The notes beneath the pieces were generated by a model, which worked only from the letters and a program-made list of their open reading frames with translations, was not told the DNA's origin and made no database searches. From assembly GCA_007922195.1 (NCBI GenBank), contig ML682123.1, positions 1,156,372 through 1,220,371 of the forward strand: a DNA stretch of 64,000 nucleotides, in the 5' to 3' direction. Of this stretch, positions 14,262-25,900 are shown one piece after another. Made by a program: the position numbers and the translations under genes. Position 1 is the first letter of the stretch. Each line of letters starts with the position of its first letter. Origin of the DNA: Podocnemis expansa (lineage: Eukaryota; Chordata; Testudines; Podocnemididae).

Positions 14262-14966
14262 ACCTACCAGTGGCTGGAAAGGGCTGGACTAAAAGACAGC
14301 ACTGAGGCACTGATCATAGCAGCACAAGAACAGGCACTGAGCACCAGATCCATTGAAGCAGGGGTCTACCACACTAGACAGGACCCAAGGTGCAGACTGT
14401 GCACAGAGGCCTCAGAGACAGTCCAACACATAGTGGCAGGATGTAAGATGCAGGCAGGAACAGCATACACTGAACGGCACAACCAAGTAGCTGGCATTGT
14501 GTACAGGAACATCTGCACAGTGTATGGGCTAGACCCTCCCAAGACCAGATGGGAGATTCCACAGAAGGTCGTGGAGAATAACAGGGCTAAGATTCTGTGG
14601 GACTTCCAGATCCAGACGGACAGGCAGGTACTGGCCAATCAACCAGACATCCTGGTAATAGACAAGGACCAAAAGACAGCGGTGGTGATAGATGTAGCAG
14701 TGCCAAGTGACAGCAACATCAGGAAGAAGGAGTATGAGAAGCTGGAGAAGTACCAGGGCCTGAAAGAGGAACTAGACCGGATGTGGAAAGTAAAGGCCAA
14801 AGTGGTCCCAGTGGTGGTAGGAGCACTCGGGGCTGTGACTCCTAAGATGGGAGAGTGGCTCCAACAGATCCCAGGAACAACATCAGAGCTCTCTGTCCAG
14901 AAGAGTGCAGTGCTAGGAACAGCTAAGATACTGCACAGAATCCTCAAACTCCCAGGCCTCTGGTAG
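14262..14966 (+). pseudogene. Non-LTR retrotransposon 3' end: CCHC finger plus restriction-like endonuclease
   Basis: An open frame runs from about 14270 to the stop at 14964-14966. In order it shows a CCHC zinc finger (CRLCTEASETVQHIVAGC, C-X2-C-X8-H-X4-C), an RH...Q linker, and a PD-(D/E)XK-type core with PDILVIDKDQ and AVVIDVAVPSD, then a conserved EKYQGLKEEL helix. The order finger then nuclease after RT is that of site-specific R2/R4/NeSL-like LINEs. The reverse transcriptase itself is absent, so this is a 5'-truncated copy, but the remaining frame is intact for over 200 codons, suggesting moderate age. The exact clade is uncertain. Confidence 0.7.
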
Positions 14967-14969
14967 AGG

Positions 14970-16195
14970 ACCCGAGGTTGAGGATGACACATACCACCCA
15001 TAGGGGTGAGAGGGGAAATATATAAAAATATATATATGAAAATCTGGAGTGCTTTGCTTAGGTAGATCTTGATAATCTGGGTAGCTAAGTATGACTGTTT
15101 GTTTTACAAGAGCAGGTACCAGAGGCACTGTTGTGTGCTTGACAACTATAAGTACCGGTGGCTTCAAACAGAAATCTGGAATTGCGACCATGCACATAAG
15201 GTGATCTTAATAGAATTCCCTGTGATTAGGTACAACAAAATCATGTCCTGATCCATCATAGGTCACCTGCTCCATAGGTGATTTCCATTTAGTTAGCTGT
15301 ACTGGACATGAAACACTGTTGCATTGATGTTCATGAGGTTCTGTTGGTATCTTTCTAGCTGGCTACATAAGGAATCGTTACCTCAAACACATCACACCTA
15401 CACAACCATTGATGCCTCCTGCAGAGCAAAACAAATCTGTGGAACTTTCTATGTTTGGGCCTTTGGATGATACACCACAAGTGGAGGTCTTTGTCTTCAT
15501 TTGATGTAGATATTGTCTTCTAGATAACCTATGCAGTGGACAGCAGCTAATTGATCAAATGTACCTTTAGTTGGATCAAACATGGGTAATGAAAATGCGA
15601 ACAAGGCCTGTAAAAATCTTGAAATGTCATATGTGCTATTTAAAGAACATGTCATGATTCAGCTATGTCACAAATCCAAAGTTTCCAACTGCACCAAATG
15701 ATATTTGTTCACATTCAGTTTGACATTTGACTGGCTCTCCTCCATGGTTTTGAAAACAGTGTGGACAATACCAATTCACAACCTGCTTATACATAATTAA
15801 TTCTGACATTTTTCTCAGTTCCGAGAATTGTATTTTATTATCAGTAAATAACATATTCACCATTCACTATGAATGTAATATTGGTTATAGTGATTTTTTT
15901 CCTAATCATTACTACTTTTTCTCAATTGATTAATCTTAATCTGAGTTGAATTGAATACTTTTGAGTATTTCATGCATATTATGCGCCATAAATTGTTTTT
16001 AATTGCTAGACCATAAATTTCCATTAACAAGAGGTTAATTACTTTGTTAGCTTCTTTCTGAAACACATAATTCAAAAGTCTTTTAATTTTTTTCAGTATC
16101 ACCTATGACTTTAGCAGACCAGGTGCCAGCTCATGCCAGAGATCCAGGCTAATTCTCTTGAGTATTCATATAGATTCAGGACCTCTATTAAGCAT
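14970..16195. other. AT-rich non-coding stretch
   Basis: No frame over 70 codons and no clear element ends. Probably decayed repeats. The end of the LINE tail may extend to about 15060, where a TATATA run occurs. Confidence 0.5.
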
Positions 16196-16199
16196 TCTT

Positions 16200-16850
16200 A
16201 AAACAACAGTACCCCAGTGCAGAAGCGAAGAAACAGATTGACGGAGCCAGGCAGGTACCCCAAAGTCAACTACTACAGGAGAAGCCCAAAAGAAAACAGA
16301 ATGCCACTAGTTATCACCTACAACCCCCCAGTCAGACCTCTGTAGCACATCATCAAGGATCTACAGCTTAGTTTACAAGACAATACTTCACTCTCTCAAC
16401 CTTGGGGAGACAGACTTCTCCTCACTTACAGACTGCCACGCAACCTTAAGCAGATACTCAGCAGCACTTACAGCCTTAACAACAGAACTAATAAAGCAGG
16501 CACATACTCTTGCAACAAACCATGCTGCCAACTTTGCCCATGTATCTGCATGAAAGACACTATTACAGGACCTAATCATACCATCCACTCCATCAAATGC
16601 TCATTCACTTGCTCATCCACCAATGCAATTTTGTCAGCGTGTGCTAGAAATGCCCTTCCGCTTTACGTGTTGGTCAAGCAGGACAGCCTCTGCACAAATG
16701 AATAAATGGGCACAAACTTGACATCAGAAGTTATAACATTCTAAAATCAGCAGGTGAGCACTTCAATCTGCCTGATCACTCCATTGACAATTTACCAATT
16801 GCTGTGCTCAGGCAAATGAATAACAGCTGAAGGCTTCAAAGAGAAACTGC
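16200..16850 (+). pseudogene. Penelope-like retroelement ORF with GIY-YIG-type end, decayed
   Basis: In one main frame the plus strand gives MPLVITYNPPVRPL, YRLPRNLKQILSS, AGTYSCNKPCCQLCPCIC and CSFTCSSTNAILSACARN, then with breaks GEHFNLPDHSIDNL and RLQRETAEL. The Cys-rich linker and the following FTC-S-NA-L block are typical of Penelope/Neptune elements between RT and the GIY-YIG nuclease. Stops interrupt the nuclease portion. It joins directly to the module at 16862. Confidence 0.7.
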
Positions 16851-16861
16851 AGAACTGCAAA

Positions 16862-16990
16862 AGCAAGGAGTCTTATGGCACTTAAAGACTAACAGATTTA
16901 TTTATCGCATGAGCTTTTGTGGGAGAAAATCCCACTTTGTCAGATGCTTGGAAGAAGGCGAACTTACAGAATGGGCTGAAAATAAATGCA
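16862..16990 (+). repeat. Penelope-associated module
   Basis: CAAGGAGTCTTATGGCAC, AAAGACTAACAGATTTATTT and GAGCTTTTGTGGGAG in the same order as at 13.8 kb. It follows the Penelope ORF end without a gap. Confidence 0.75.
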
Positions 16991-17125
16991 AGGGAGTGTA
17001 AGACATGGGAGCAGGTCATAGTGCAACAGAAAATCAGAGCATTTGTAAAAATTCAGACTCTGGGAAACAGCATATAGAGGGAGGGTGAAGTCAAATTACC
17101 TGTTAATAATAAACCTATAATGCTG
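16991..17125 (-). pseudogene. Inverted Penelope 3' end facing the preceding copy
   Basis: This stretch matches 13862-14010 in order (ACTTACAGAATGGG, AAATAAATGCA, GGAGTGTAAGACATGGGA, CTGGGAAACAGCA). At 13.9-14.26 kb that sequence is the reverse complement of the Penelope ORF end. So a second, oppositely oriented Penelope tail abuts the module. Confidence 0.6.
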
Positions 17126-17672
17126 TTTAAAATCCCAAAAGGGTTAATTTCTCATTTCCTTCTGGGAACATAGATGTTGGTCTCCATACTGACACCTAAG
17201 TTGGCAATGTCTTGTACTCACTGCTAAGAAGCAGTCACCTTATCCACAAGGATTACTGAACAGAAAGATGTGACCTTGTCCTTACAATAATAAAACTCAC
17301 CAATTGCCCATTTAGATAAATTTAACACAACAGGATATGCATAAATTGTACTTGATTCACCAATACCCCTGGTACAGGTGTAGCAGTGAGACCACTAGCA
17401 GGGCCTTCTTGTAGAACTAGAAACACCACAGGGTCCTATGAACCATGGTCCTTTCCCACTACTGTTGCCTGCACTTCTACTTCATGTTTGTTAATAGTTT
17501 TTCCACTACCCAATGACCTAATCTGGATACAGGCTTCCTATTCTCCTCCATTTTTGTAATCTAGGATATATATAGTCAATGCTGCACTTTTTACTGAGCT
17601 TTGACATTTTGTTTTTGTCCTGCCATCATCCATATGGAATTCTGTCAGTTCTTGGTGAAGATTTATGTCCTG

Positions 17673-18083
17673 TTATAACATATATCTTACATCCCTCCAC
17701 CTGGATTCCTCAGTTAAGAGAGAAGTTATTTTTTCCCAATCTACAAAAGACATTTGGTCATTTTCTTCTAAATTATATACAAAAACAAGTTTGTCATGTT
17801 TTTCTCCTTTAACTTTTTGATAAAACTGGTTATGAGTAGTTGGAAATGTTGTTTGACTGTTTTTTTTGGGGGGGGGGGGTGGAAATAATGCATATACTTT
17901 CCTCCAGACTTTTGGACCACCAATTAAAAATTTCTTTATAATATAAATGTTCATCTGTGATCTAGTATTAGCTATGACTCTAAATCTATGAAGACTTGAC
18001 ATATGATTTGGTACCTTCAGTATATTCAAAGTTGTGCTAGTAGTCCATGTGATAAAGAGTGTTTTATTCCAAGTTTCAATCAT
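17673..18083 (-). other. 136-residue open frame of uncertain nature
   Basis: The translation includes ITWTTSTTLNILKVPNHMS, HRFRVIANTRSQMN and a seven-proline run encoded by a G-tract at 17869-17880. It lies downstream, in minus orientation, of retroviral pol remnants, so an old env fragment is conceivable, but I cannot support that by motif. No function is claimed. Confidence 0.25.
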
Positions 18084-18779
18084 ACATTGACTCTTTATTG
18101 GTTGACAGTTTTGTTCAAAGAAAATGTCAGTTGAAAGGGGTGGTACACTCGAGTCCTTGATCTTGTTTCATTGACCCAAATAGCTGTTATTTATTGCCTC
18201 AGTAGGCAAGTGAGAATCACCCCAACACCCTGTTTAACCTTGGTTATTCTTATTTCCTGTTGTAATGGGACAGTCTGTGATTGTTCTGTTTGAAGTGCAC
18301 TAGTAAGGCAAGAATACATTGTTGTCACGGTATGCATTTTCTTTTCCTCCTACTGGACTGGCTTTATCTGGTGCTCCACCTCCTTTTTTTGTGGTCAACA
18401 TATCTAGCTCTCTGGATTATGGAGAAATATTTCTTTTCCCGTACAACCTGAAGCAACTGGCATGGTAGACTTTATCTATGTTTCTTTTTCCTCTTGTTAT
18501 TCTAATTTTGTACACAGAGGAACTGAGTCTATTTGCAAGATAGGGTGGACCAGTTCATCAGTTACATAAATTTTATTCTGATACATCTTATGATAGAAGA
18601 ATCACCTGATCACCAGTTCCCCAAGCGTACTCTATCTATTTGACCATTAACAAAATAGGCTTTTGCCGTCCATTTAGATTTTCCCACTTTAACAGCTACC
18701 TGCAAGTGAACCTGATTAGGATGTTTCCTTAATGTTTGTCAATAGGTCTCTCTGGCTGTATGCCACTGTGTGCCACAAA

Positions 18780-19815
18780 AGATGCTCTGGCATCAGATCA
18801 ATGACTCAGTGTCTGGGATCAATGGGTAAGTCTCTAGTTGGCAACCAGTAATGAGTGGAGTGTCCCAGGGGTTGGTCCTGGGGCTGGTTCTGTTCAACAT
18901 CTTCATTAATGATCTGGATGATGGGACAGATTGTACGCTCAGTAAATTTACAGACGACACCAAACCGGGGGGGAATAGTAAACATGCTGCAGGGCAGGAG
19001 TAGGATTCAGGGAGACCTAGACAAATTGGAGCATTGTACCAAATGTAATCTCATGAGATTCAACAAAGACAACTGGAAAGTCCTGCGCTTAGGTTGTACG
19101 AATCCCATGAACTGCTGCAGGCTGGGGACCTATTGGCTAAGTAGAAGCTTTGTAGAAAAGGCCCTGGGGGTTATGGTGGATAGGAAGCTGGATATAATTT
19201 AACAATGTGCTTTTGTTGCCTAAAAGGCCAATGGCATATTGGGCTGCATTAACAGGAGTGTTGCCATCAGATCAAGGGATGTAATTATTCCTCCTGTTCG
19301 GTGCTGGTAAGGCCACATCTGGAATACTGTGTCTAGTTTTGGGTTCTGCATTACAGAAAGGATGTTGACAAATTAGAAAGAGTCCACTGGAGGGCAATGA
19401 AAATGTTTAGGGGACTGGGGAACATGATTTACTGAAGGAATTAGCTTATTTATTTCACAGAAGAGAAGACTGAGGGGGGATTTGATGGCAACCTTCAACT
19501 ACTTGAAGGGGTGCTCCAAAGAGGAGGAAGCTAGCCTATTCTCAGTAGTAACAGAGGACAGAACAAGGAACAAGGGTTTCAAGTTACAGCTGAGGAGGTT
19601 GATATTGGATATCAAGAAAAACTTTCTTACTAGGAGGGTGGTGAAACATTGGAATGGGTTACCAAGGGAGGTGGTGGAATCTCCATCTTCGGAAACATTT
19701 GAGGCCTGGTTAGACAAAGCCCTGGTTTGGATGATTTAGTGGGAGTGTTCCTGCTTTTAGAAGGGGGTTGGGCTAGATAGCGTCTTGAGGTCCCTTCCAT
19801 ATTAGTCTATGATTT
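18780..19815 (+). mobile_element. CR1 LINE, 3' end of ORF2 and tail
   Basis: It contains [22 protein letters not shown] with the following FTDDT block (normally FADDT), LEHCTKCNLMRFNKDNWKVL, an RLTLYVSSFGFCITERMLTN-like decayed stretch, then the C-terminal MATFNYLKGCSKEE and FLTRRVVKHWNGLPREVVES blocks, ending at CCCTTCCATATTAGTCTATGA. Multiple frameshifts separate these blocks. It is orientation-matched to the copy at 12.1 kb. Confidence 0.85.
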
Positions 19816-20476
19816 GCATAATTCGGTCAGTTATCACCTCAAAGGCTATATGATCTGTGGAAGCAGCTGAAGCTCCCTTGAGTGCCATTAAAATGATTGG
19901 AATCACAATATTCCAGCTGAATCTGATGACATTCTCCAGCTTCCGAAGCATTAATCTGATACTGTGATTTATTCACTATAATGTCCATGATAAATGAAGT
20001 CTATATAAAATGTGCAAGATTTTATTGCACTGCCAACAACTGTAAACACCTTTGGAACATACTTGTTCCTCTGTCTGTCTCAAGCATAGTGGTGAGTCCC
20101 ACAATGAGAGGAGACTTGTTCCACCAAGATCTTTGCTGCAGTTAAAACAGTATTTACCCTGAGAGGAAATGCTTCCACCCTCTTAGGCTTAGTCTTTTTA
20201 TTTGGGGTGACAATCTGCATACTGCAGAATGTGTACCTCCTGTTGACCTAGTTACTCTCAGTTATGGTGATATTTTTACTCGATTGTGTTGACTTGAAGG
20301 GGTCTCCTGCCAATGCAGTGTTACTCCACTTGGAGGGGTGGAGTTACTGAGTTGACAGCAGAGTGCTTCCAGGATTGATGGAGCTGTTCTACACTGGCCA
20401 TTCAATAGATCCCACTGTGTTGATCTGTGGGGAGTGATGCAGCATCTTCAGTGTAGACAAGGCCTTAGAGAATGGA

Positions 20477-20698
20477 TCAATAACAGCAAGAAGGTATTGG
20501 CTTCCCCTCATCATAGCAGCTGGAACCATCTATAAAAAAGCAATGTGGTTCTGTGATTTTTTGGGGGGTGACATTTTGTAAAGTGAAAAACTGGGTCAAA
20601 GTTTCAACATCTGTCACACATGAGCACAATAGGGCACCTGGTAGCAGAGATAAGGGTGCTACTGGTGTCATTATTATACCCTTGACCTGTAACAACAA
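20477..20698 (-). pseudogene. Possible retroviral RNase H start, decayed
   Basis: The minus frame carries CFFIDGSSCYDEGKPIPS, which has the shape of the first RNase H motif (hydrophobics, Asp, GSS, then GKP). The rest of the domain is missing; a repeat ending TAGACAAGGCCTTAG at about 20464 lies where it should continue. It may belong with the integrase at 23 kb, but the order would then be scrambled. Confidence 0.3.
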
Positions 20699-21535
20699 GG
20701 TCTAGAGTGCCAGTTGAGCATTAGACACTCGGCCAGCCTTCATTCAATGAGAATTAATGTGTATGTGAAATTAAAATTTTAAAATGCAAATACTTGGTTA
20801 TCTATCTGTCAGTCAATAAATATTTTTCACAAATGGAATATCTGAATTCCACTGGGCTCATTCTTTTCTAAAAGCATAGGTTACCAGCATGATTTTCCCA
20901 TTAGAAGCTACTGCTATATGTGCATTTGCACTCAGAGAGATCTCTCTAAATCAATACAAGTTAGGTTGTCTGTCCATACCCTTTATGTTTGAATGGTTCC
21001 TTCCCCATTGTTAATTTCTGGGCAGACTGCTTTAAACCAGTCAACTCCTAGGTCAGTGCTGTCACACAGGCATAGTTTAATGTTACGTGACAGAGTGAGA
21101 TTATCCCATACCAATGCTGTAATTTGATAGTCCTCTATTTGAGGTGCTATATTTAAGGCAGGTGTGTCAGTGTTTGGAACTTTAGTCAGGATTATGTCCT
21201 GATCATAATTATGACATTTATCAATATTCTAACAACAGAGATGCTCTCCTTCATTCTCTTACTAGTCGTAATCCAACTCCATGTCATTTTTGGGGGTAGG
21301 AGCAGAGATGACCTGTACCTGTCAATGTGGGAGGGGCAGAATGAGGCAGTGGCTTCAGCAGGTCTTACTGAATATGCTCAGTCCATGAGAAAATGCTTAG
21401 TTTAAAGCAAGCAGAAAATGTGGGAGAGGAGTTTACAGGACCCCATGTTCTCCACTCCATGCAGTACCTCTGGGTAGGGGTCATTTTTTGATGGTGAGTT
21501 CTAGCCCATCAGAGCTTCTGCCCAAATAACTCAAA

Positions 21536-21795
21536 AACAACGAGAGTCCTGTGGCACCTTACAGACTAACAAATTTCTTCGGGCATAAGCTTTTGTGGAC
21601 TCCAACCCACTTCTTTAGATACCCAAAGCTTATTCCTGAAGAAATTTGTTAGTCTTTAAGGTGCCACTGGAGTCTCATTGTTTTTGCTGTACACAGACAT
21701 GGCTACCCCTCTCCAAATAAATTAGTTAGTCTTTAAGGTGCCATAAGACTCCTTATTTGTTTTGCTGAAACATACTAACACAGTTATTCCTTCTG
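21536..21795. repeat. Penelope-associated module in hairpin arrangement
   Basis: Arm one (about 21540-21605) reads GTCCTGTGGCACCTTACAG then GGCATAAGCTTTTGTGG. Arm two (about 21625-21690) is the reverse, ...AAATTTGTTAGTCTTTAAGG then GTGCCACTGGAGTC. A third partial reverse copy follows at 21718-21790 and ends ACTAACACAG. Confidence 0.75.
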
Positions 21796-22785
21796 ATTCA
21801 CATATTGAATGTAGAACAGTTCCTGTAGGATGAGCTTGGCTTTCTGCTCCCTATGTAGTGGGTTTAAGAGAGATTTTTACCCAACACTGTCTGACGACAG
21901 GATGTCTGATTCATTCTTTGGATATCAGCCAATCCCCCTGAACATTAGATTACTGCTACTCATGCTCAACACGCCTCAGAGCCAGATTAATTTTATGACC
22001 TGTCAAAACACAAAAATCCATCACTTCTCTTTTTCCTTTGGTAAATAGCATAATTGTATACATCTTAACTCCTCTTTAATTAATCCACATTGGAAAGGGC
22101 ACCCTGGCTTATACCAACTTGCTGCCAGTAATCCACAACCAATTTAAATATATTTTCACCCTCTGTTATGGGATTTCCCAAAAGAAATGTAGTATTTGGT
22201 GTAATTACAGACCATGTACTTGTTCATCTGACCATGGGGTCCAGGAATCAGAGTGTTTCCTTTTCTTTGTTTTCCATTTTCCATTCTGATGCGTACCTAT
22301 TATTCCATCACCTAGCTAGCACATTGCCTGTTCCCCACCAGATCCATCCTTTTCCACTTAGTTGTCTCACAGAATAAGGCCTGCTTAATTCAATTCTTCT
22401 CATTTTGATTCCAGACTCCTAGTAGTAACATATGGGGCAAAAAATATGACTCATGGGTCCAAATTCAGTTAACTTCCATTACCAATTTGAAAAGATTCCA
22501 TTATACTTACCTTCTAAAGGGTCATCCCTTGAGCTAACCTGTAAAAAACACATACAAGACATGTAACATACATCTGAAAACCCATATTCTTTTAATTGGC
22601 TGGTATGTTTCCACCAAGGCCAGTCCTTCACTTCCACCAAATACAGTGAAGGTCACAATTTATATAGGGCTGGCCATGGTCCCTTCAGTTCTCCTTTGTG
22701 ATTTTTTCTTGTGTACTGGTCATATAAACTATTTCCTTGCCATCTATTTGTCTCTGCTGGATGTTGCTAGCCTCACCATATGTTT

Positions 22786-22890
22786 GTCACAGAATCGTAG
22801 AAGATTATGGTTGGAAGGGCCATCAGGAGGTCAATTAGTTCAAACCCCTGCTCAAAGCAGGGACAACCCCAACTAAATCTGAGCACTTGA
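22786..22890 (-). mobile_element. CR1 LINE, terminal 3' tail only
   Basis: The plus strand reads ACAGAATCGTAGAAGATTAT, then GGTTGGAAGGGCCATCAGGAG and CCCCTGCTCAAAGCAGGG, the reverse complement of the common CR1 tail. It interrupts the end of a retroviral integrase relic. Confidence 0.8.
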
Positions 22891-22904
22891 GTCACTTTTT
22901 GCTG

Positions 22905-23530
22905 TACTGTGGCTTGTTGTTCTGTAGTAACTCCCTGGACTATATGCACCCAGTATCTGAGGCTATTCATCCAGGTTGTGGCTGATGGTGTTTTAACAAT
23001 CTCACAATCCGAAGGGTACAATACATTTTCCCATCTAGCCACAGGTCTCCTAAATAATATCACATATGGACTAAATCTAATCTGGTCATGTGATTTGGGT
23101 GACTCTTGATTTGCATAAGTACCAATGGGAACACCCTAAGCCAATCTGTCACCAATTCATCATAGACCTTAGATAACTCTATTTTGAGAGTTTTGTTCAT
23201 CCTTTCTGCCTGGCTTTCACCTTGGGAGTGGTATAGGGTATGTACTGGCAAGGGAATCCCAGCCCAGATTCCCAGGTTCCTGTATGAAGGGTCAATAAAT
23301 GCCGGCCCATGATTAGAGTCACTCCCGTGAGGCAGACCCCATTCAGGAAATATTTCTGTTACTATAACTCTGGCAGCTCTGTGCCTGTCGTACTTCCTGG
23401 TTGTGAATGCCACCACCCACTTACTAAAGCTGTCTACAATTACAAAGAAAAATCTGATTTTTTTGGGGGGGGGGGTGATGGGTAGTGCCCCTACAAGATC
23501 TGCTTATAGGTGTTGTAAACATTTCTGTAA
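22905..23530 (-). pseudogene. Retroviral-type integrase relic
   Basis: Reading on the minus strand from about 23515: DLVGALPI, a G/C-tract slip at 23463-23475, then VIVDSFSKWVVAFTT with the first catalytic Asp, IFPEWGLPHGSDSN with the second, and SQGESQAERMNKTLK with the Glu. The main frame (23060-23416) is 118 codons with no stop. Continuation in another frame (22773-23063) gives LRYWVHIVQGVTTEQQA. It resembles integrases of gamma/epsilon-type endogenous retroviruses. The N-terminal zinc finger and preceding RT are not clear. It is an old copy and non-functional. Confidence 0.7.
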
Positions 23531-25900
23531 AGGTTGACTCATTAATTTGTCTTTCCTTTTCCTTCTTGGCAGGGTTCGGTTAAGCAGCTATGAATGTGTG
23601 TAGCCCTTCTGCCAGTTGAAGTCGGGAGATATGAGGGTCAGGTTTAATAGCTAGGGCATACTTTTCAATAACACATCACAAAACTGGCTCAAGCCCCCAC
23701 CCAGCAATCTGGGATAATTATACATCACTCTTTGGGTGCCTCTAAATACATCCCCACTTGCAAGCACAAAGTCTGAGTGTAGGAAGGAAACTTAATAAAA
23801 AAGAGGAAAATAACCCAGCATTAACTTGGGAAAAATGCCACCAGTAGGATTCCTAAGCATAAAACCTCAAGTAAAACAACCAACCCGCAGTTTGTTGAGC
23901 CGTGTCCATTTGCTTTAGGTTCTTCAGTCCAACCACCAAAAATTCCTTTAAAGTGCCTCTCCCTTCTCCTTCCATCCAGGGGTGAAGCCAGATCCCATTT
24001 TCTGGCCGGGCCCCTGAGTCTCCAGGACCCAGCCAGTTCTGCTCCACGTTATGTGACTGGAAGCTTCCTGATGATGAGGGGGAGAGGCAGCCTGGTCCCT
24101 GTTGCACAAAGGCTGCAGCAGCTATCAGAGGCTGGAGCTGCGGGCAGAGAGCAGCGCATCCCCCCCCCACCTGCCTTCAGTGCTGCCACTCACAGATGCA
24201 GCTGCCAGCTGCTGGCCAGTCCACAGTTGTGTCTGGGAACTTGCTTTGTCATCTGTCACTCTAGTCCACCAGCCAGTCACTTCTCTATGCTCAACCAGCC
24301 ACTCTCTACTCTACACCCTCTGGGATATCTTGTCCCACCAACTAATACCAGCTCCCCATGATTTGACCTGGAGGGAGCCTGATTACTAGTGCGGATTGTG
24401 CAGTCTTTTGGAACAGAGATGCTGTCTCAAAACAGGTCTAATATTTAGGCCTAGTTATCAGCAGGTTCAGCTCTGCAACCTGCAACATGATTTCCATTTA
24501 AGTTTCATGAGCTGTGTTATTACCCAAGAGAGGGAGGAAACAAATCAAACCACCAACCCACCCACCCATTGCCAGAGATGCCCCTGTCCCTTGCCTACTG
24601 AGTACAGTTTAGCTGAGGGTGAGTCTCAGAATCAGCTAAATGAACAAGGAGTCTGGTGGCTCTTTTAAAGACTAACAAATTTACTTATCAAATGAGCTTT
24701 CATGGGAGAAAAATCCCATGGAGTTCTCACAGAATGAGTGGAGTACAGAACATGTCTCAATCAGGTTATGCCAAGCACAGATCTGTGATTCTTGATTCAT
24801 ACAGTAAGGATAACAAACTTTTACTATCTCATCCCCAATATGCCCCCAACAACAGAGTGACTTGTGACTCGGTGCCAGTCAAAATGATCATTTGTGCAAA
24901 GCATTCCCATTACGCTGTGTGTGAAGGCAGAGTGGGTGTCTGTGCAAACAGCGTTGGTTCACAGAGTCTTCTTTTCCAGCTTATGACTAGATGTCAGGAT
25001 AGAGCTCATGTCGACCGTGCTTATGCCTGTTTGTCTAAATCTTCTCCGATTCCAGGCCACCTCCCCACTTCTTAAAGTTTCCCTACCACTTCTTCTAATT
25101 TGGGTTGTCCTCTTCCTATCAAAATTTTGTATCCACCCCAAGGGTAGGTGGTGCATTTCCTGGCATACCACTAGAACCCATTCACCACCTTGTTTTGCCA
25201 TAAATAAATTTCCTTTATGTCACTTTGAGGGACATTCTGCAATCCATTGCAGTATAAGAGTGCATTTCTAATTTTTTTCTGATTAATTAAAAATGAACTC
25301 TCTACACTGGAAACTCTCATACAAAACCACTGCTGTATAAGTTCATCTTTCCTGTGTGAGGCCTGTAACATTTGCATTCCTTTCTGATTTGTTTTAACTT
25401 ATTTTTTGTCCTTCCTATGTTTGTGCCCAGGTGGCTAAAGCCCCTGGCCTTGATTCGCCTCCCAGAGAGAACCACAGTTGCTGCTTCCGAGTCAACTTTA
25501 TCTGCTTGTTCATTTCCCCCACGCCCTTGTTCCTTTGTTCCCTTTATTTAACCATTCAGATCTTTTCATAATTTACCGCCAGGCATTCTGCCCTTTGTCA
25601 AAGGGCTCTGTGTATACGTCTGTTCCTATAAACTTCATAGTGGCCCACCACTGAAGGTAAATGGTGGTCTTGTTTATATATGTTATCTGAATATATCCCA
25701 ATAATTTTTTCAGTCATTTTCCTTTCAGGACTACTGAAACTTACATAACCACTGCTATCTCTGTGGAGTGAGCACCTTCTTTTTCCAGTCTGTACAGAGT
25801 CTGTACCCTCATTTGCATGTCTCCTGTAAGGCATACCCCTGCAAATCCTGCAACTTCCCTTCCTTTCTCATAAAAATGAGCTGCCATTCAGATTGTTCAA
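23531..25900. other. Mixed repeat remnants, no gene recognised
   Basis: A module fragment lies at 24645-24730 (AACAAGGAGTCTGGTGGCTC, AAAGACTAACAAATTTACTT). Minus-strand frames at 24959-25377 and 25598-25834 are open over 60-80 codons each and lie upstream of the integrase relic in its orientation, but carry no motif I can name. Confidence 0.4.

Noticed and set aside
17673..18083. Retroviral envelope gene
   Set aside because: No transmembrane unit, cleavage site or CX6CC-like motif could be seen; left as an unassigned open frame.
20200..20465. MITE-like right end GTGTAGACAAGGCC
   Set aside because: A matching left end could not be found, so no element is claimed.
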